Assembly: GCF_003989825.1 (NCBI RefSeq)
Contig: NZ_RZHE01000006.1
Coordinates: 248,001 to 312,000 of the forward strand
Length of the DNA stretch: 64,000 nucleotides
Direction: 5' to 3'
From: Vreelandella populi
GTDB lineage: Bacteria > Pseudomonadota > Gammaproteobacteria > Pseudomonadales > Halomonadaceae
Position numbers and translations under genes: made by a program. The notes under the pieces were generated by a model. That model searched no databases and was not told where the DNA came from. It was given only the letters and a program-made list of their open reading frames with translations. Shown in pieces: positions 16,102 through 25,539 of the stretch (positions within the stretch are counted from its first letter, which is position 1; each line of letters opens with the position of its first letter).

Positions 16102-17367
16102 ATGTCATCTGCCAAGCAGTTGCTCTTGACCGCTATACGTTGCGATATCGACACCCTTACCCATTTGGCCACGACCTCGGAAATGGTTGGCGATATCAGC
16201 CGCTTTATCCATATGCTTCAACGTGAGCGCGGCGCTTCTACCGTTTATCTTGCCTCACAAGGTCAGCGCTTCAAAACGCGTAGGCAAACCTATTTGATAC
16301 ATAGCCAGGAAGCCGAAACGCTGATGCGAAAACGCTTGGAAGCGCTAGGTGAGGAAGCGCGACCTCAGGCGGCAGCCCGCTTATTGCGCCGAATTGCCGC
16401 AGTATGGAGCGCATTGGACGAACTGAACGCCCTGCGCCGCGCCATTGATACGTTTGCCATTGCCCCGGATGCGGCCACCCAGGCTTACAATCATCTGATC
16501 AGCGGCCTGCTCGCCGTGGTGTTTGAAGCGGCCGACACGGCCGATGATCCGGATATCACCCGTACCCTGGTGGCCATATTTCATCTTATGCAGGGCAAGG
16601 AGCTGGCCGGTCAGGAGCGTGCCTGCGGTGCGTTTGGCTTTACCCTTGGTCATTTTGATGACCGGCATCGTCAGCTTCTCAGCCAGTTGATTGACGATCA
16701 GCAGCGCTGTTTTACTACTTTTATCGAGTTTGCCACGCCAGAAGCCGAGCTTGGCTGGCAGCAAGCAGTTTCAACCAGCACGCTTACCGGCATCCAACAG
16801 CTGCGCGAGGCTGCCTGTCAGCCGGTTTCCAACCACACTACTTCGAACGCGGTGGGCGAAACCTGGTATGAGCTGACCACACTGCGTATCGATGCGATTA
16901 AAACCGTGGAAGATGCGCTACATACTCAGCTTACGACGCTTTGCTACCGCAAGATTGCCCAGGCTCAGGCAGCGCTTGAACAGGCAAAAACCCAACCTCT
17001 CTGTCCTACTAGCACGCCCTGCGAGCAATTGTTGGCCTTGGGCCAGGCGCAATCGCTTGGCGACCTGACCGCCAACGCCCTGAATTCCCCGCTTGGCCGG
17101 TCGCTGATTGAGCTTACCCAAGCGCAGTCCAGTCGTTTGCAAGGTTTGAGCGATGAGCTGGAAACGACTCGCAAGACACTGCGTGAGCGCAAGCTTATCG
17201 AACGCGCCAAAGGATTGATCATGGCGCACCAGTCCATGAGCGAAGAAGAGGCTTACCGTTTCCTGCGCAAAACGTCGATGGATCAAAGCAGAAGCATGGC
17301 GGACATGGCACAAGCCATTCTCGATCTTTCCCCCATACTGAAAAAGGATCAGACACGCTCACATTAG
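16102..17367 (+). CDS. nasR: NIT-ANTAR nitrate-responsive antiterminator
   Basis: A 421-residue regulator. The N-terminal about 250 residues match the nitrate/nitrite-sensing NIT domain, with the helical signature FIHMLQRERGASTVYLASQG near 36-55. The C-terminus (about 350-408) is an ANTAR RNA-binding domain (LIERAKGLIMAHQSMSEEEA). This is the domain order of Klebsiella NasR, which on binding nitrate prevents termination in the nas operon leader. AAGGAAAA precedes ATG. The window contains fitting RNA targets: two leaders with A1/G4 hexaloops overlapping intrinsic terminators, upstream of nasA and of the nirBD operon. Confidence 0.92.
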   Translation: MSSAKQLLLTAIRCDIDTLTHLATTSEMVGDISRFIHMLQRERGASTVYLASQGQRFKTRRQTYLIHSQEAETLMRKRLEALGEEARPQAAARLLRRIAAVWSALDELNALRRAIDTFAIAPDAATQAYNHLISGLLAVVFEAADTADDPDITRTLVAIFHLMQGKELAGQERACGAFGFTLGHFDDRHRQLLSQLIDDQQRCFTTFIEFATPEAELGWQQAVSTSTLTGIQQLREAACQPVSNHTTSNAVGETWYELTTLRIDAIKTVEDALHTQLTTLCYRKIAQAQAALEQAKTQPLCPTSTPCEQLLALGQAQSLGDLTANALNSPLGRSLIELTQAQSSRLQGLSDELETTRKTLRERKLIERAKGLIMAHQSMSEEEAYRFLRKTSMDQSRSMADMAQAILDLSPILKKDQTRSH

Positions 17368-17461
17368 ATCACTCATCAATCACCTATCCACGGTTTGCAA
17401 GATGCTCATGTATTAGCCATTCTAAAAGTCCCTGTCTATGGCTTAGCAAGGAGTGCCAACC

Positions 17462-18148
17462 ATGCAACACGGCGTGTTACTAATCACCGGCGCCTCAAGC
17501 GGCATTGGTGCAGCGACGGCACGCGCTGCCGCCCGAGAAGGCTATAAGCTGGTACTGGCTGCCCGCTCAGCCGACAAGCTGGAAGCACTCGCCCATGAGC
17601 TGGGTCCTGAAAACGTACTGACCTGTGAGCTTGATGTTACCGACATGGAACAGCAGCAGGCGATGATTGATCAGGCCCTGGAAACCTTTGGTCGCCTGGA
17701 TGCGGTATTTGCCAATGCGGGGCAAGGCGGCTCATCGGGTGGGTTTAGCAGCGCTGACCATACGACGTGGCGCGAGATGATTCTAACCAATGTCTATGGC
17801 GTGGGTCTTACGCTTCAGGCGAGCTTGCCAACCCTTAAACGCCATAAAGGCCACGTGCTGTTAACAGGTTCTGCTGCTGGTCGCACCACCATTCCCGGTT
17901 CCATGTACAGTGCTACCAAGTGGGCAGTTACCGGCATAGGATATAACCTTCGTGAAGAGCTGCGGGGTAGCGGGATGCGGGTTACCCTGATCGAGCCTGG
18001 CATGGTCGATACGCCCTTTTTTGATGAATCGCCTGAAAATGCCCTGGAAGATCGCGATATCGCAAACGCGGCTATCTATGCACTTTCTCAACCGGTTCAT
18101 GTCGATGTAAATGAGATTCTGATTCGCCCTACCCCACCGACTGAGTAA
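17462..18148 (+). CDS. SDR-family oxidoreductase
   Basis: A 228-residue classical short-chain dehydrogenase. The nucleotide motif TGASSGIG lies near residues 9-16 and NAG near 82. The catalytic residues are Ser in TGSAAG and the YSATK pair (Tyr near 146, Lys near 150). It resembles the YdfG-like branch acting on serine, 3-hydroxy acids or general ketones with NADP; the substrate is not defined. The start is ATG 17462, preceded by AAGGAG, rather than the GTG three codons upstream. It stands alone after nasR. Confidence 0.88.
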   Translation: MQHGVLLITGASSGIGAATARAAAREGYKLVLAARSADKLEALAHELGPENVLTCELDVTDMEQQQAMIDQALETFGRLDAVFANAGQGGSSGGFSSADHTTWREMILTNVYGVGLTLQASLPTLKRHKGHVLLTGSAAGRTTIPGSMYSATKWAVTGIGYNLREELRGSGMRVTLIEPGMVDTPFFDESPENALEDRDIANAAIYALSQPVHVDVNEILIRPTPPTE

Positions 18149-18165
18149 CCGAGCAAATATGTTAT

Positions 18166-18184
18166 GCAGCCCTGCGTGGGCTGC
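18166..18184 (+). terminator. Hairpin after the SDR gene
   Basis: A 7-bp perfect stem (18166-18172 with 18178-18184) with a 5-nt loop, followed by GCCTTGTATTT. The T content is modest, making this a plausible but weak terminator. Confidence 0.4.
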
Positions 18185-18319
18185 GCCTTGTATTTCGCCT
18201 TCTTAGCCCGCATAACACACTACTACCAAGCGTGCTAATGATTTAAGCCGCGTGCTTTCCCACTGCGTACGCGTCCTGATCTTTCAAACACGCCCCACGT
18301 TTTCAATAGTAGGTGAATT

Positions 18320-19312
18320 ATGAGCCAACTTTCCTCGACGGCGCTTTCCGTACTCGATCTAGCCCCTATACGCCAGGGTGGCAGTGCCGGTGAAACGTTT
18401 CGCGATAGCGTTTCTCTGGCACAGCGGGCCGAGCAGTTAGGGTATACCCGTTACTGGCTTGCCGAGCACCACAATATTGCCGGGATCGCCAGCGCGGCAA
18501 CCTCGGTATTAATTGGTCATGTAGCGGGCCAGACATCCACCATCCGAGTGGGCAGTGGTGGCATTATGCTGCCTAACCACCCGCCGCTGGTGATTGCCGA
18601 ACAGTTTGGCACACTGGAAACCCTTTACCCTGGGCGCATCGACCTTGGGCTGGGACGCGCCCCTGGTTCTGATGGTGCAACCATGCGCGCAATGCGCCGC
18701 AGCATGCACGCAGGTGTCGACGACTTTCCCGAACAGCTAAACGAGCTACGTCGTTACCTGGGTGATGAAGAGCCCGGTCAGCAGGTGAAAGCGGTGCCTG
18801 GTCAGGGAACTAACGTGCCTATCTGGCTTTTGGGTTCGAGCGGCTACAGCGCACAACTGGCGGCCAAATTAGGCCTGCCGTTTGCTTTTGCCGCGCAATT
18901 TGCTCCCGGTTATCTGTTTGAGGCGCTGCGCCTTTATCGCGACAACTTTCGCCCTTCCGAGCATCTGGATAAGCCCTATGCCATGGTCGGACTGCCGGTT
19001 ATGGCTGCAGAAAGCGATGCCATGGCTCACTACCTTGCTACCTCGGCCCAGCAGAAATTTCTTAACCTTATACGTGGCAAACCTACTCGTTCGCTTCCTC
19101 CCGTGGAGCAGCTGGACTGGTCCCCCATGGAACAGTCACAGGTAAACCAGTTCCTGGGCGCGGCCATTATTGGCGGCCCCGAAACCGTCAAGGCGGGGCT
19201 TGCTGATTTTCAGGCGCGCACAAGGGCGGATGAGTTCATGATCAACAGCGACTTCTTTAGCCACGCCGACCGCCTGCGCAGTTATGAAATTGTGGCAGAC
19301 GCCGTGCGATGA
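18320..19312 (+). CDS. LLM-class flavin-dependent monooxygenase
   Basis: A 330-residue luciferase-like TIM-barrel protein. Features include [13 protein letters not shown] at the N-terminus, YWLAEHHN near residue 48, [23 protein letters not shown] near 79, and [11 protein letters not shown] near 113. This group (MsnO8/YhbW-like) uses FMNH2 and oxygen; most members have no known substrate. Its stop overlaps the azlC start by 4 bp (ATGA), so the two are translationally coupled. The role in relation to amino acid export is unclear. Confidence 0.88.
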   Translation: MSQLSSTALSVLDLAPIRQGGSAGETFRDSVSLAQRAEQLGYTRYWLAEHHNIAGIASAATSVLIGHVAGQTSTIRVGSGGIMLPNHPPLVIAEQFGTLETLYPGRIDLGLGRAPGSDGATMRAMRRSMHAGVDDFPEQLNELRRYLGDEEPGQQVKAVPGQGTNVPIWLLGSSGYSAQLAAKLGLPFAFAAQFAPGYLFEALRLYRDNFRPSEHLDKPYAMVGLPVMAAESDAMAHYLATSAQQKFLNLIRGKPTRSLPPVEQLDWSPMEQSQVNQFLGAAIIGGPETVKAGLADFQARTRADEFMINSDFFSHADRLRSYEIVADAVR

Positions 19313-20019
19313 GCGCAAAGCTCGACGCACAAGGCACATTACGGGGTTTTAAACGCATGGCCCCCGTTTCGCTGTTCGTGGTGGCGTTTGGCCTGGCTTT
19401 CGGAGTCGCCGCCATTCAGCACGGTTTAAGCAGTCTGGAAACGCTGCTAATGAGTGGGTTGATATTCGCAGGCGCATCACAGTTTGCCGCCCTGGAGCTC
19501 TGGGGGCCCACCCTTCCGTTAACCGCTCTTGTCGCCACCACGTTTGCGATTAACGCCCGTCATTTATTGATGGGCGCCTCACTGTACCCCTGGCTACGCC
19601 ATCTACCTCCCGGCCAACGCTATGCCTGCCTGGGGGTAATGAGCGATTCCAACTGGGCCATGGCCGTCGGTGACCATCAGCGTGGAGAAACGAATGTAGG
19701 CGTACTGTTCGGTGGAGGCATCGCCCTATGGACCGCCTGGATGCTGGGCACCTGCCTGGGAGTCGTGTTTGGTAGCGGGATTAGCGAACCCCAACGGTTT
19801 GGGTTGGATGTGATTATGGGCTGTTTTTTACTCGCCATGCTGGTCGGCAGTAAACACAAGCCCTCGCTTGCCCTGCTACTCCCCTGGTGTGTAGCGGGTG
19901 GTGCCGCGCTTCTGGCGCTTTACTACTTGCCGCCCAATGCGCATGTCATCGTAGGTGCCTTGGCGGGTGGGCTAACCGGTATGCTCATCCCCCAGGCAAA
20001 CCCGCAAAAGGAGACCTAG
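19309..20019 (+). CDS. azlC: AzlC family branched-chain amino acid exporter, large subunit
   Basis: A 236-residue integral membrane protein with five to six hydrophobic segments. AzlC family features include [31 protein letters not shown] and [14 protein letters not shown]. With AzlD it forms an exporter of branched-chain amino acids or their analogues (BrnFE/YgaZH-like). ATGA overlap with the upstream monooxygenase and a 1-bp gap to azlD show a three-gene operon. Confidence 0.9.
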   Translation: MSAKLDAQGTLRGFKRMAPVSLFVVAFGLAFGVAAIQHGLSSLETLLMSGLIFAGASQFAALELWGPTLPLTALVATTFAINARHLLMGASLYPWLRHLPPGQRYACLGVMSDSNWAMAVGDHQRGETNVGVLFGGGIALWTAWMLGTCLGVVFGSGISEPQRFGLDVIMGCFLLAMLVGSKHKPSLALLLPWCVAGGAALLALYYLPPNAHVIVGALAGGLTGMLIPQANPQKET

Positions 20020-20020
20020 C

Positions 20021-20323
20021 GTGCCCTTAACCACCACTACCGCTCTTCTGGCGATTCTGATCATGGCATTGACCACCTTTACGACTCGTATTGGCGGCGC
20101 AATTATCATGTCGCGTATTCCTATTGGCCCTAAGGTAGAGCAGTTTATCAACGCCATGGCCGGGTCAGTGCTGGTAGCGGTCATTGTACCGCTTGCGGCC
20201 CAAGGCGACTGGGGAGCAAGGCTTGCCCTGCTAGCGACCCTTGTGGCTATGTTGTTAGTGCGCAAGCCGTTGATAGCTATTACAGCGGGCGTGGCTACCG
20301 CTGCACTGTGGCGCCTTGTATAA
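20021..20323 (+). CDS. azlD: AzlD family exporter, small subunit
   Basis: A 100-residue protein with about four membrane segments, of the usual AzlD size. Family motifs include TTFTTRIGGAIIMSR near residue 19 and AMAGSVLVAVIVPL near 46. It starts with GTG at 20021 immediately after the azlC stop, with GGAGAC serving as the ribosome-binding site. It is the partner subunit of AzlC. Confidence 0.9.
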   Translation: MPLTTTTALLAILIMALTTFTTRIGGAIIMSRIPIGPKVEQFINAMAGSVLVAVIVPLAAQGDWGARLALLATLVAMLLVRKPLIAITAGVATAALWRLV

Positions 20324-20397
20324 CTGCGGCGTCTTGTATAAATGCTAAGCTAGCCGGCCGCGTTATTTGTTTTACTGCTCTTGATCAGGTACTCATA

Positions 20398-20892
20398 ATG
20401 TCCGCACTTACCTTCACCCCAATGACCGATGACGCTTTTGCACTTTTCTGGCCCACTTTTCAGGCCATTGTGGCTGAACAGCAAACCTACGCAATCGATC
20501 CCAACATTAGCTATCAGGCGGCGTACACACTCTGGTGTGAAGTCCCCAAAGCCACGTTTGCGGTAAAGGATGCGTCAGGCGAATTGGTGGGCAGCTACTA
20601 CCTGAAAGCCAATGCGGCAGGTCCGGGCGATCACGTCTGTAACTGCGGCTATATGGTAACCGCAGCTGCGAGAGGCAAGGGTGTTGCCCGTGCCATGTGC
20701 GAGCATTCTCAACAGCTAGCCCAAACGCTTGGGTTTAAGGCCATGCAGTTCAACGCCGTGGTGAGTACCAACGAGGTAGCCGTGGCGCTCTGGCAACGGT
20801 TAGGGTTTAGTATCGTGGGCACAGTGCCCAACGCTTACCGACATGCGACACAAGGGTTCGTGAATACGCATATCATGCACAAACTTCTGTAA
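20398..20892 (+). CDS. GNAT family N-acetyltransferase
   Basis: A 164-residue acetyltransferase. The acetyl-CoA loop is CGYMVTAAARGKGVARAM near residues 79-96, and the C-terminal ALWQRLGFSIVGTVPNAY is typical of GNATs. The open frame reaches back to 20308, but ATG 20398 begins the conserved fold (SALTFTPMTDDAF). The acceptor is unknown; it is a small-molecule or protein N-acetyltransferase. Confidence 0.85.
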   Translation: MSALTFTPMTDDAFALFWPTFQAIVAEQQTYAIDPNISYQAAYTLWCEVPKATFAVKDASGELVGSYYLKANAAGPGDHVCNCGYMVTAAARGKGVARAMCEHSQQLAQTLGFKAMQFNAVVSTNEVAVALWQRLGFSIVGTVPNAYRHATQGFVNTHIMHKLL

Positions 20893-20940
20893 TTTCTTTC
20901 TACTTCCTCAACTCCTTCCGCTTCGGGCCGATACTATAGC

Positions 20941-20975
20941 CACCACAATTAGCCTCCCCCTTGCTGATTGTGGTG
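20941..20975. terminator. Inverted repeat after the GNAT gene
   Basis: A 9-bp perfect inverted repeat (20941-20949 with 20967-20975) with a 17-nt loop lies between the GNAT stop and the chemoreceptor start. No T-run follows. It may be a weak terminator or an operator for the chemoreceptor gene. Confidence 0.35.
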
Positions 20976-21012
20976 TGACTACCCCTCCTTATATGTCCTT
21001 GCATCCCCTCGA

Positions 21013-22695
21013 ATGAGAATTACCTTGATGAAAGATTTCCCTGTGAAATATGCCCTAGCTGGTGCATTAGGCTTGTTAATTACGATGTTGGTGTTGGTAG
21101 CAACACTTGGCATCCAAGCAGAGAAAAGTGCCGTCACAAGCCTAAACGAGCTGGATGAAGTAGCTGCCCACCAGGTAGCGTTTATCACGCAAACCGAAGT
21201 TAACTTGATGCAGATTTGGGTGCGCCTTGAACGTCTTGATACTTACAGCGAGCGTGGCGAAACCGCTTTAGCCCAAAGATCATTAGAGTTTGCAAACGCT
21301 TCTTTAAAGCTGGCTGATACGCGTTTAGATGCGTTTTTGGCTATTCGCGTACCCAACGACTCACCCCGCGCGCCGTTAGTTGCCACTATTGAATCTGAAT
21401 ACCAGCGCTTGATTAGCGATTCCTTTAGACGCGATCTTGAGGCAGGTGATATTGCCTCTTTAATGGGGCACCGTGACCGCTTTAACGAACAGTTTGAGAC
21501 TTTCACCAGCGGTGTACGCGATTTCAACCAGAATGCTCAAGAGCTGGCGGAAACCACCGTTTCAAACGCGCATAAGCGTAGCCAGCGCGATATGTTCATT
21601 AATATTGGCTTAATCTTTTTGGCGTTGGTGGTATATGTCATTGTACAGCTAGGCATTAATCGCCTTATCGTTCGCCCGCTGCAACGCGCTGTCGCTTTAT
21701 GCGAAAGCGTGGCGCAGGGCAATTTGACCAATACTATCGAATCGCGTGGTCGCAACGAAATAGGTCGCCTTTATAGCGCAATGAACGATATGCAGGCGAA
21801 GCTGCAAAAGATGATAGAAACGCTTAGCCAAAGCAGCAGCGCTGTCGCCTCAAGCTCAAAGGAAATTGCCAGTGGCAGCCAGGACCTGGCTTCTCGCACT
21901 GAGCAGCAGGCAGCGGCGCTTCAGCAAACAGCGGCAAGTATGGATGAGATTTCATCTATCGTTCGGCAAAATGCCGACACGGCCTCTCAAGCGGAACAGT
22001 TGACGGTTAACGCTGCCAGTAAAGCCGAACACGGCCAAACCGAAGCCAAGCGGGCAGGCCAGTGGATGCAAGAGCTTGAGAAGGACTCCCATAAGGTTCA
22101 CGACATCGTTCAGGTAATCGACTCCATTGCCTTTCAGACCAATATTCTCGCGCTAAACGCCTCCGTAGAGGCTGCCCGTGCGGGCGAGCATGGCCGGGGC
22201 TTTGCGGTCGTGGCAAGCGAAGTACGTTCATTGGCGACCAAGACCTCCAACTCGTCGAAGGAGATCCGCACCATGATTGAGGATATTGCGCAGCGTATCG
22301 CCGAAGGCGCCAACCAAGCCATGCACAATGGTGAAAGCATGGGTGAGGTTAATACGGCTATTCGCCACGTTACTGATATGATGCAGGAGTTGACCTTAGC
22401 AGCCAAAGAGCAGGAATCAGGGATTGCGCAAATCAGTACGGCAATCGCTCAAATGGACTCTGCGACACAGGAAAACGTGTCTCTGGTAGAAGAAACCAGC
22501 ACAGCATCCGCCTCTCTTGAAGGTGAAGCTTCACGCTTGGCGGAGCTTGTGAGCGCCTTCAAATTACCTAACACAGGGCAACCCGTTTCTCTTGCACGTG
22601 CCCCTTCATTAAAACCGACCGCTTCGCTGCCACCCAGCAAGCCCGCGGCTCTTCGAAAAAACACCACCTCCGAACCTGAGTGGGAAGCGTTTTAA
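21013..22695 (+). CDS. Methyl-accepting chemotaxis protein
   Basis: About 560 residues. TM1 is near residues 10-32 (YALAGALGLLITMLVLV), a periplasmic four-helix-bundle ligand domain of about 150 residues follows, TM2 is IGLIFLALVVYVIVQLGI, then a HAMP domain. The cytoplasmic coiled-coil carries the conserved tip EAARAGEHGRGFAVVASEVR. The C-terminus ends EWEAF, matching the xWxxF pentapeptide that tethers CheR and CheB, so this is a Tar/Tsr-like high-abundance receptor. The ligand is unknown. Start codon choice is uncertain: ATG 21013 or 21028; neither has a strong ribosome-binding site. Confidence 0.92.
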   Translation: MRITLMKDFPVKYALAGALGLLITMLVLVATLGIQAEKSAVTSLNELDEVAAHQVAFITQTEVNLMQIWVRLERLDTYSERGETALAQRSLEFANASLKLADTRLDAFLAIRVPNDSPRAPLVATIESEYQRLISDSFRRDLEAGDIASLMGHRDRFNEQFETFTSGVRDFNQNAQELAETTVSNAHKRSQRDMFINIGLIFLALVVYVIVQLGINRLIVRPLQRAVALCESVAQGNLTNTIESRGRNEIGRLYSAMNDMQAKLQKMIETLSQSSSAVASSSKEIASGSQDLASRTEQQAAALQQTAASMDEISSIVRQNADTASQAEQLTVNAASKAEHGQTEAKRAGQWMQELEKDSHKVHDIVQVIDSIAFQTNILALNASVEAARAGEHGRGFAVVASEVRSLATKTSNSSKEIRTMIEDIAQRIAEGANQAMHNGESMGEVNTAIRHVTDMMQELTLAAKEQESGIAQISTAIAQMDSATQENVSLVEETSTASASLEGEASRLAELVSAFKLPNTGQPVSLARAPSLKPTASLPPSKPAALRKNTTSEPEWEAF

Positions 22696-22708
22696 ACCCA
22701 ACAAGTCC

Positions 22709-22734
22709 CCCCAGGCAACACCCGTTGCTTGGGG
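22709..22734 (+). terminator. Hairpin terminator after the chemoreceptor gene
   Basis: An 11-bp stem with one G-U (22709-22719 with 22724-22734) and a 4-nt loop starts 14 bp after the stop codon. The T-tract is absent. It lies between convergent genes. Confidence 0.5.
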
Positions 22735-22851
22735 ATTGCCCCACTATTGGCTATAGACAATCCACTGTACGTTACTTAACCCGCTAGCCGATCATAATTC
22801 AGCCAAGGGGCGCTTTTTCGCTGTTAGCGGAGCCATAGTAGCAATAGTGCC

Positions 22852-23427
22852 TTACGGGACTTTGGAATCAGAAGCCTCTTGAGTTAGCGCCTGTTGAAGG
22901 CAGCGCTCGGCTTCGGCGCTTCCCATGGCATTCAAGTGCTCAATGTTACGCTCAGGTATTACCGAGGTATCACCGTAAAACTCGATGGCTTTTTCTACGC
23001 TCGCCTCACGCAGTAGGTGTACCATCGCGTAGGGCGAGCGGTTGGTGTAATTCGAAGCGTCGTCTGGGTCGGCATCTTCAAAGCAGTAGTCAGGGTGAAA
23101 AGTCGCTAGCTGATAAATGCCTTCATAGCCCTGTTCGGCCAAAATGCTTTCGGCCAGCTCCACATAGTCCAGATAATGATCGAAATCCTTGAAAAGCGTT
23201 GGGAACACCAGCAGCGTGGTTTCGGTTTCCGGATGCTCATCAAGCCACTGCACTTCCGCCATCAGCTCTTCCAAAGCCACTTCAAGCTTTTTAGAGCGCA
23301 CCACTTCCACACGAATAGAGTCACGCTCTACTTCACGCTGGGCGAAGGGGCACACGTTATGGGCAACAATAAAATTACGTACCCACTTCAATGTCTGCTG
23401 GGCAACAACATCATCTGAATATTGCAT
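22852..23427 (-). CDS. DUF1415 family protein
   Basis: A 191-residue cytoplasmic protein with the DUF1415 hallmarks: TLKWVRNFIVAHNVCPFAQ near residues 12-30, FPTLFKDFDHYLDYVELAE near 100, and LATFHPDYCFEDADPDDASN near 127. The Cys, His and Asp residues in these motifs are conserved in the family, suggesting a metal or catalytic site, but no function is established. It is convergent with the chemoreceptor gene and monocistronic. Confidence 0.88.
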   Translation of the reverse strand: MQYSDDVVAQQTLKWVRNFIVAHNVCPFAQREVERDSIRVEVVRSKKLEVALEELMAEVQWLDEHPETETTLLVFPTLFKDFDHYLDYVELAESILAEQGYEGIYQLATFHPDYCFEDADPDDASNYTNRSPYAMVHLLREASVEKAIEFYGDTSVIPERNIEHLNAMGSAEAERCLQQALTQEASDSKVP

Positions 23428-23514
23428 TACTCTTTACGCCTGCGCTGTCACTTGTCTGATACGCGCCAGTGTACACCCTTATAGCTACGGAAACTCATGA
23501 GCTAATCCAAGTGC

Positions 23515-24183
23515 CTAGCCGTGCTCCAAGAAGCACTGCAGCGCTACATCATAGGATTTGCGAATATGATCATCCAGAAGCTTTCGCGCCGTTTCTGCAT
23601 CGCGCTTGAGAGCAAGTTCTACCAACTCATGGTGCTGTTGATCCAGCTCCTGTCGAATCACCGGCATTTTGGGTCCTAAGCGGCGATAGCGATCAAACTG
23701 ATCATGCAACTGCTCAATAAAGCGCAGTAACCAAACAGAGCCACAGGGAGCCACCAGCGTGCGGTGGAACTGGGTATGTAGCCTTTCCCATTCATCGTCT
23801 TTATCCAACGTCATATCGGCGCATTTAAGACGATGTTCTGCTGCCAGCAGATCGGCTTCCCAGGCGGAATCACCGCGAACAATAGCCTGCTCAAATGCCA
23901 TGACCTCAAGCGCCAGCCGCATCTGTGCAATATCATCCAACTCATCACGGGAAAGAGTGGGCACCCGAAACCCCCGCTGGTTTTCCTGAATTAGCAGGCC
24001 GTAGGCCGCCAGCTTGTTCAAAGCCTCACGCAATGGACTCAAGCCAACCTGGTACTGCTCTTTTAACGCATTGATCGCCAGCTTTTCACCAGCGGCAAAG
24101 CGCCCTCCTACCAAGTCTTTGCGTAAAATATCGTAGATACGGCTTGATGCCGTGCTTGCAGAGGGTTGAATGTATTGGTTCAT
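23515..24183 (-). CDS. GntR-family regulator, FCD/FadR subfamily
   Basis: A 222-residue regulator. The N-terminal winged helix is near residues 12-70 (IYDILRKDLVGGRFAAGEKL, then GLSPLREALNKLAAYGLL). An all-helical FCD effector domain follows, with Asp/His metal-ligand positions (MRLALEVMAFEQA; LHTQFHRTL). AAGGA before ATG 24181-24183 favours this start over the one five codons upstream. It is divergent from the chromate transporter genes, with a 168-bp AT-rich region between. It is the likely local regulator, unlike the ChrB regulators usual for chromate loci. Confidence 0.88.
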   Translation of the reverse strand: MNQYIQPSASTASSRIYDILRKDLVGGRFAAGEKLAINALKEQYQVGLSPLREALNKLAAYGLLIQENQRGFRVPTLSRDELDDIAQMRLALEVMAFEQAIVRGDSAWEADLLAAEHRLKCADMTLDKDDEWERLHTQFHRTLVAPCGSVWLLRFIEQLHDQFDRYRRLGPKMPVIRQELDQQHHELVELALKRDAETARKLLDDHIRKSYDVALQCFLEHG

Positions 24184-24351
24184 GGTAAATCCTTTCATCC
24201 ACCGTGACGCGCGTGTTAATTATTCAGTATTGACGACGGTTAACGCTCTCGCCTATATTCTACCTCAGCTAAATAATCGATTTTTTATTTATAAACGATA
24301 AAAAGAGAAAAATATGTTTTTTAAGATCCTTTCTATCAGTGTGCTGCAACA

Positions 24352-24909
24352 ATGAAACAGACAGCCCTGTTCTGGGCCTTTTTTCGTGTCGGCATTTTTG
24401 GCTTTGGCGGCGGCCCCTCGATGATACCGCTGGTACATGCAGAAGCCGTTACACGCTATAAATGGCTAACAGATGAAGAGTTTGCCGATATATTGGCGAT
24501 TGGCAATACGCTCCCCGGCCCTATTGCAACCAAAATGCCCGGCTATATCGGCTATCGCGTGGGAGGGGGGCTAGGCTGCATCGTTTCGGTCATCGCGGTC
24601 ATTCTACCCATGATTGCGGCGATGATCGTCATGCTGGGCATTTTCAGCCGCTACCGCGATGTTGCGTGGATTCGCGGCATGGGGCAAGCCGTAGTACCGA
24701 TAGTCATGATCATGATGGGCCAGTTGGCCTGGGATTTCTTTGATAAATCGCAAAAGGCGTTAGGTTGGCTGGTCAGTAGTGTGATGGCCATCGTTTCCGG
24801 CGCGCTGATCTACTGGCTGGGCGTTCACCCAGGTTTTATTATCGGCGCGATTCTGCTTGCCGCGTTTATCCCCTTTTCCAAAATCAAGAAAGCGGAGCGC
24901 TCGGCATGA
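24352..24909 (+). CDS. Chromate transporter (CHR) half-protein, first subunit
   Basis: A 185-residue membrane protein equal to one CHR domain. It has the start motif FFRVGIFGFGGGPSMIPL, the TLPGPIATKMPGYIGYRVGG signature near residue 55, and about five to six hydrophobic segments. Short-chain CHR proteins occur in tandem pairs and work together as a heterodimer, exporting chromate or a related anion. The gene overlaps the second half by 4 bp (ATGA). With no other metal genes nearby, the physiological substrate may not be chromate. Confidence 0.9.
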   Translation: MKQTALFWAFFRVGIFGFGGGPSMIPLVHAEAVTRYKWLTDEEFADILAIGNTLPGPIATKMPGYIGYRVGGGLGCIVSVIAVILPMIAAMIVMLGIFSRYRDVAWIRGMGQAVVPIVMIMMGQLAWDFFDKSQKALGWLVSSVMAIVSGALIYWLGVHPGFIIGAILLAAFIPFSKIKKAERSA

Positions 24910-25436
24910 TCTACTGGGAGCTTTTCCTAGCATTTTTCATTCCCAATATCGTGGGTTACGGCGGTGGCCCTGCCATCATTCCGTTAATCGAAGCCGAGGT
25001 TGTCGGTCGTTACGGCTGGATGACTTCGCAGACATTTGCCGAAACCCTGGCGCTCGGTAACGCCTTGCCAAGCCCTATCGCCACCAAGATGGCAGGCTAC
25101 GTGGGCTATGAAGTGGCGGGTATTGGCGGCGCCTTTGTGGCAGTCGCTGCAACGGTGGTACCTTCGCTTCTGCTGATGATTGCCGCGCTCGGGCTTTTAT
25201 ATCGCCACCGCGAGTCGCCCCAGGTCAAACGCATGAGCCAGTGGGTGCGCCCGGTGATCGCCATGATGATGGCCTGGCTGACGCTTGGCTTTCTGCTCGA
25301 AGGCGTCAACGGTGCAGGCTGGTTGCACACGGTGATCATTGGCGTAGTAGCCGCTATCGCGCTGGTGCGCTTCAAGATCCACCCCGCCTTCGTGGTCATG
25401 GCCGCCCTGCTGTACGGCGCTTTTGTCATTGCCTGA
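24906..25436 (+). CDS. Chromate transporter (CHR) half-protein, second subunit
   Basis: A 176-residue CHR domain homologous to the preceding gene product: FFIPNIVGYGGGPAIIPL at the N-terminus and NALPSPIATKMAGYVGYEV near residue 57. It is translationally coupled to the first half by ATGA overlap. Two independent half-domains, each with its own start motif, argue for a genuine paired system rather than a frameshifted long ChrA. Confidence 0.9.
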   Translation: MIYWELFLAFFIPNIVGYGGGPAIIPLIEAEVVGRYGWMTSQTFAETLALGNALPSPIATKMAGYVGYEVAGIGGAFVAVAATVVPSLLLMIAALGLLYRHRESPQVKRMSQWVRPVIAMMMAWLTLGFLLEGVNGAGWLHTVIIGVVAAIALVRFKIHPAFVVMAALLYGAFVIA

Positions 25437-25539
25437 TTCGCTTTCCTGATGTCCTACCGGCCGCTGGCTGCCTTCAGCCAGCGGCCGCAGGCTGGCTATC
25501 TACGCCTTTCCATCGCATCATGGCACTCCCTTTTTCTGG

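Noticed and set aside
24352..25436. The two chromate transporter frames considered as one frameshifted long ChrA.
   Set aside because: Each half has its own complete N-terminal motif and signature, and they are joined by a normal ATGA overlap, so this is a genuine short-chain pair.
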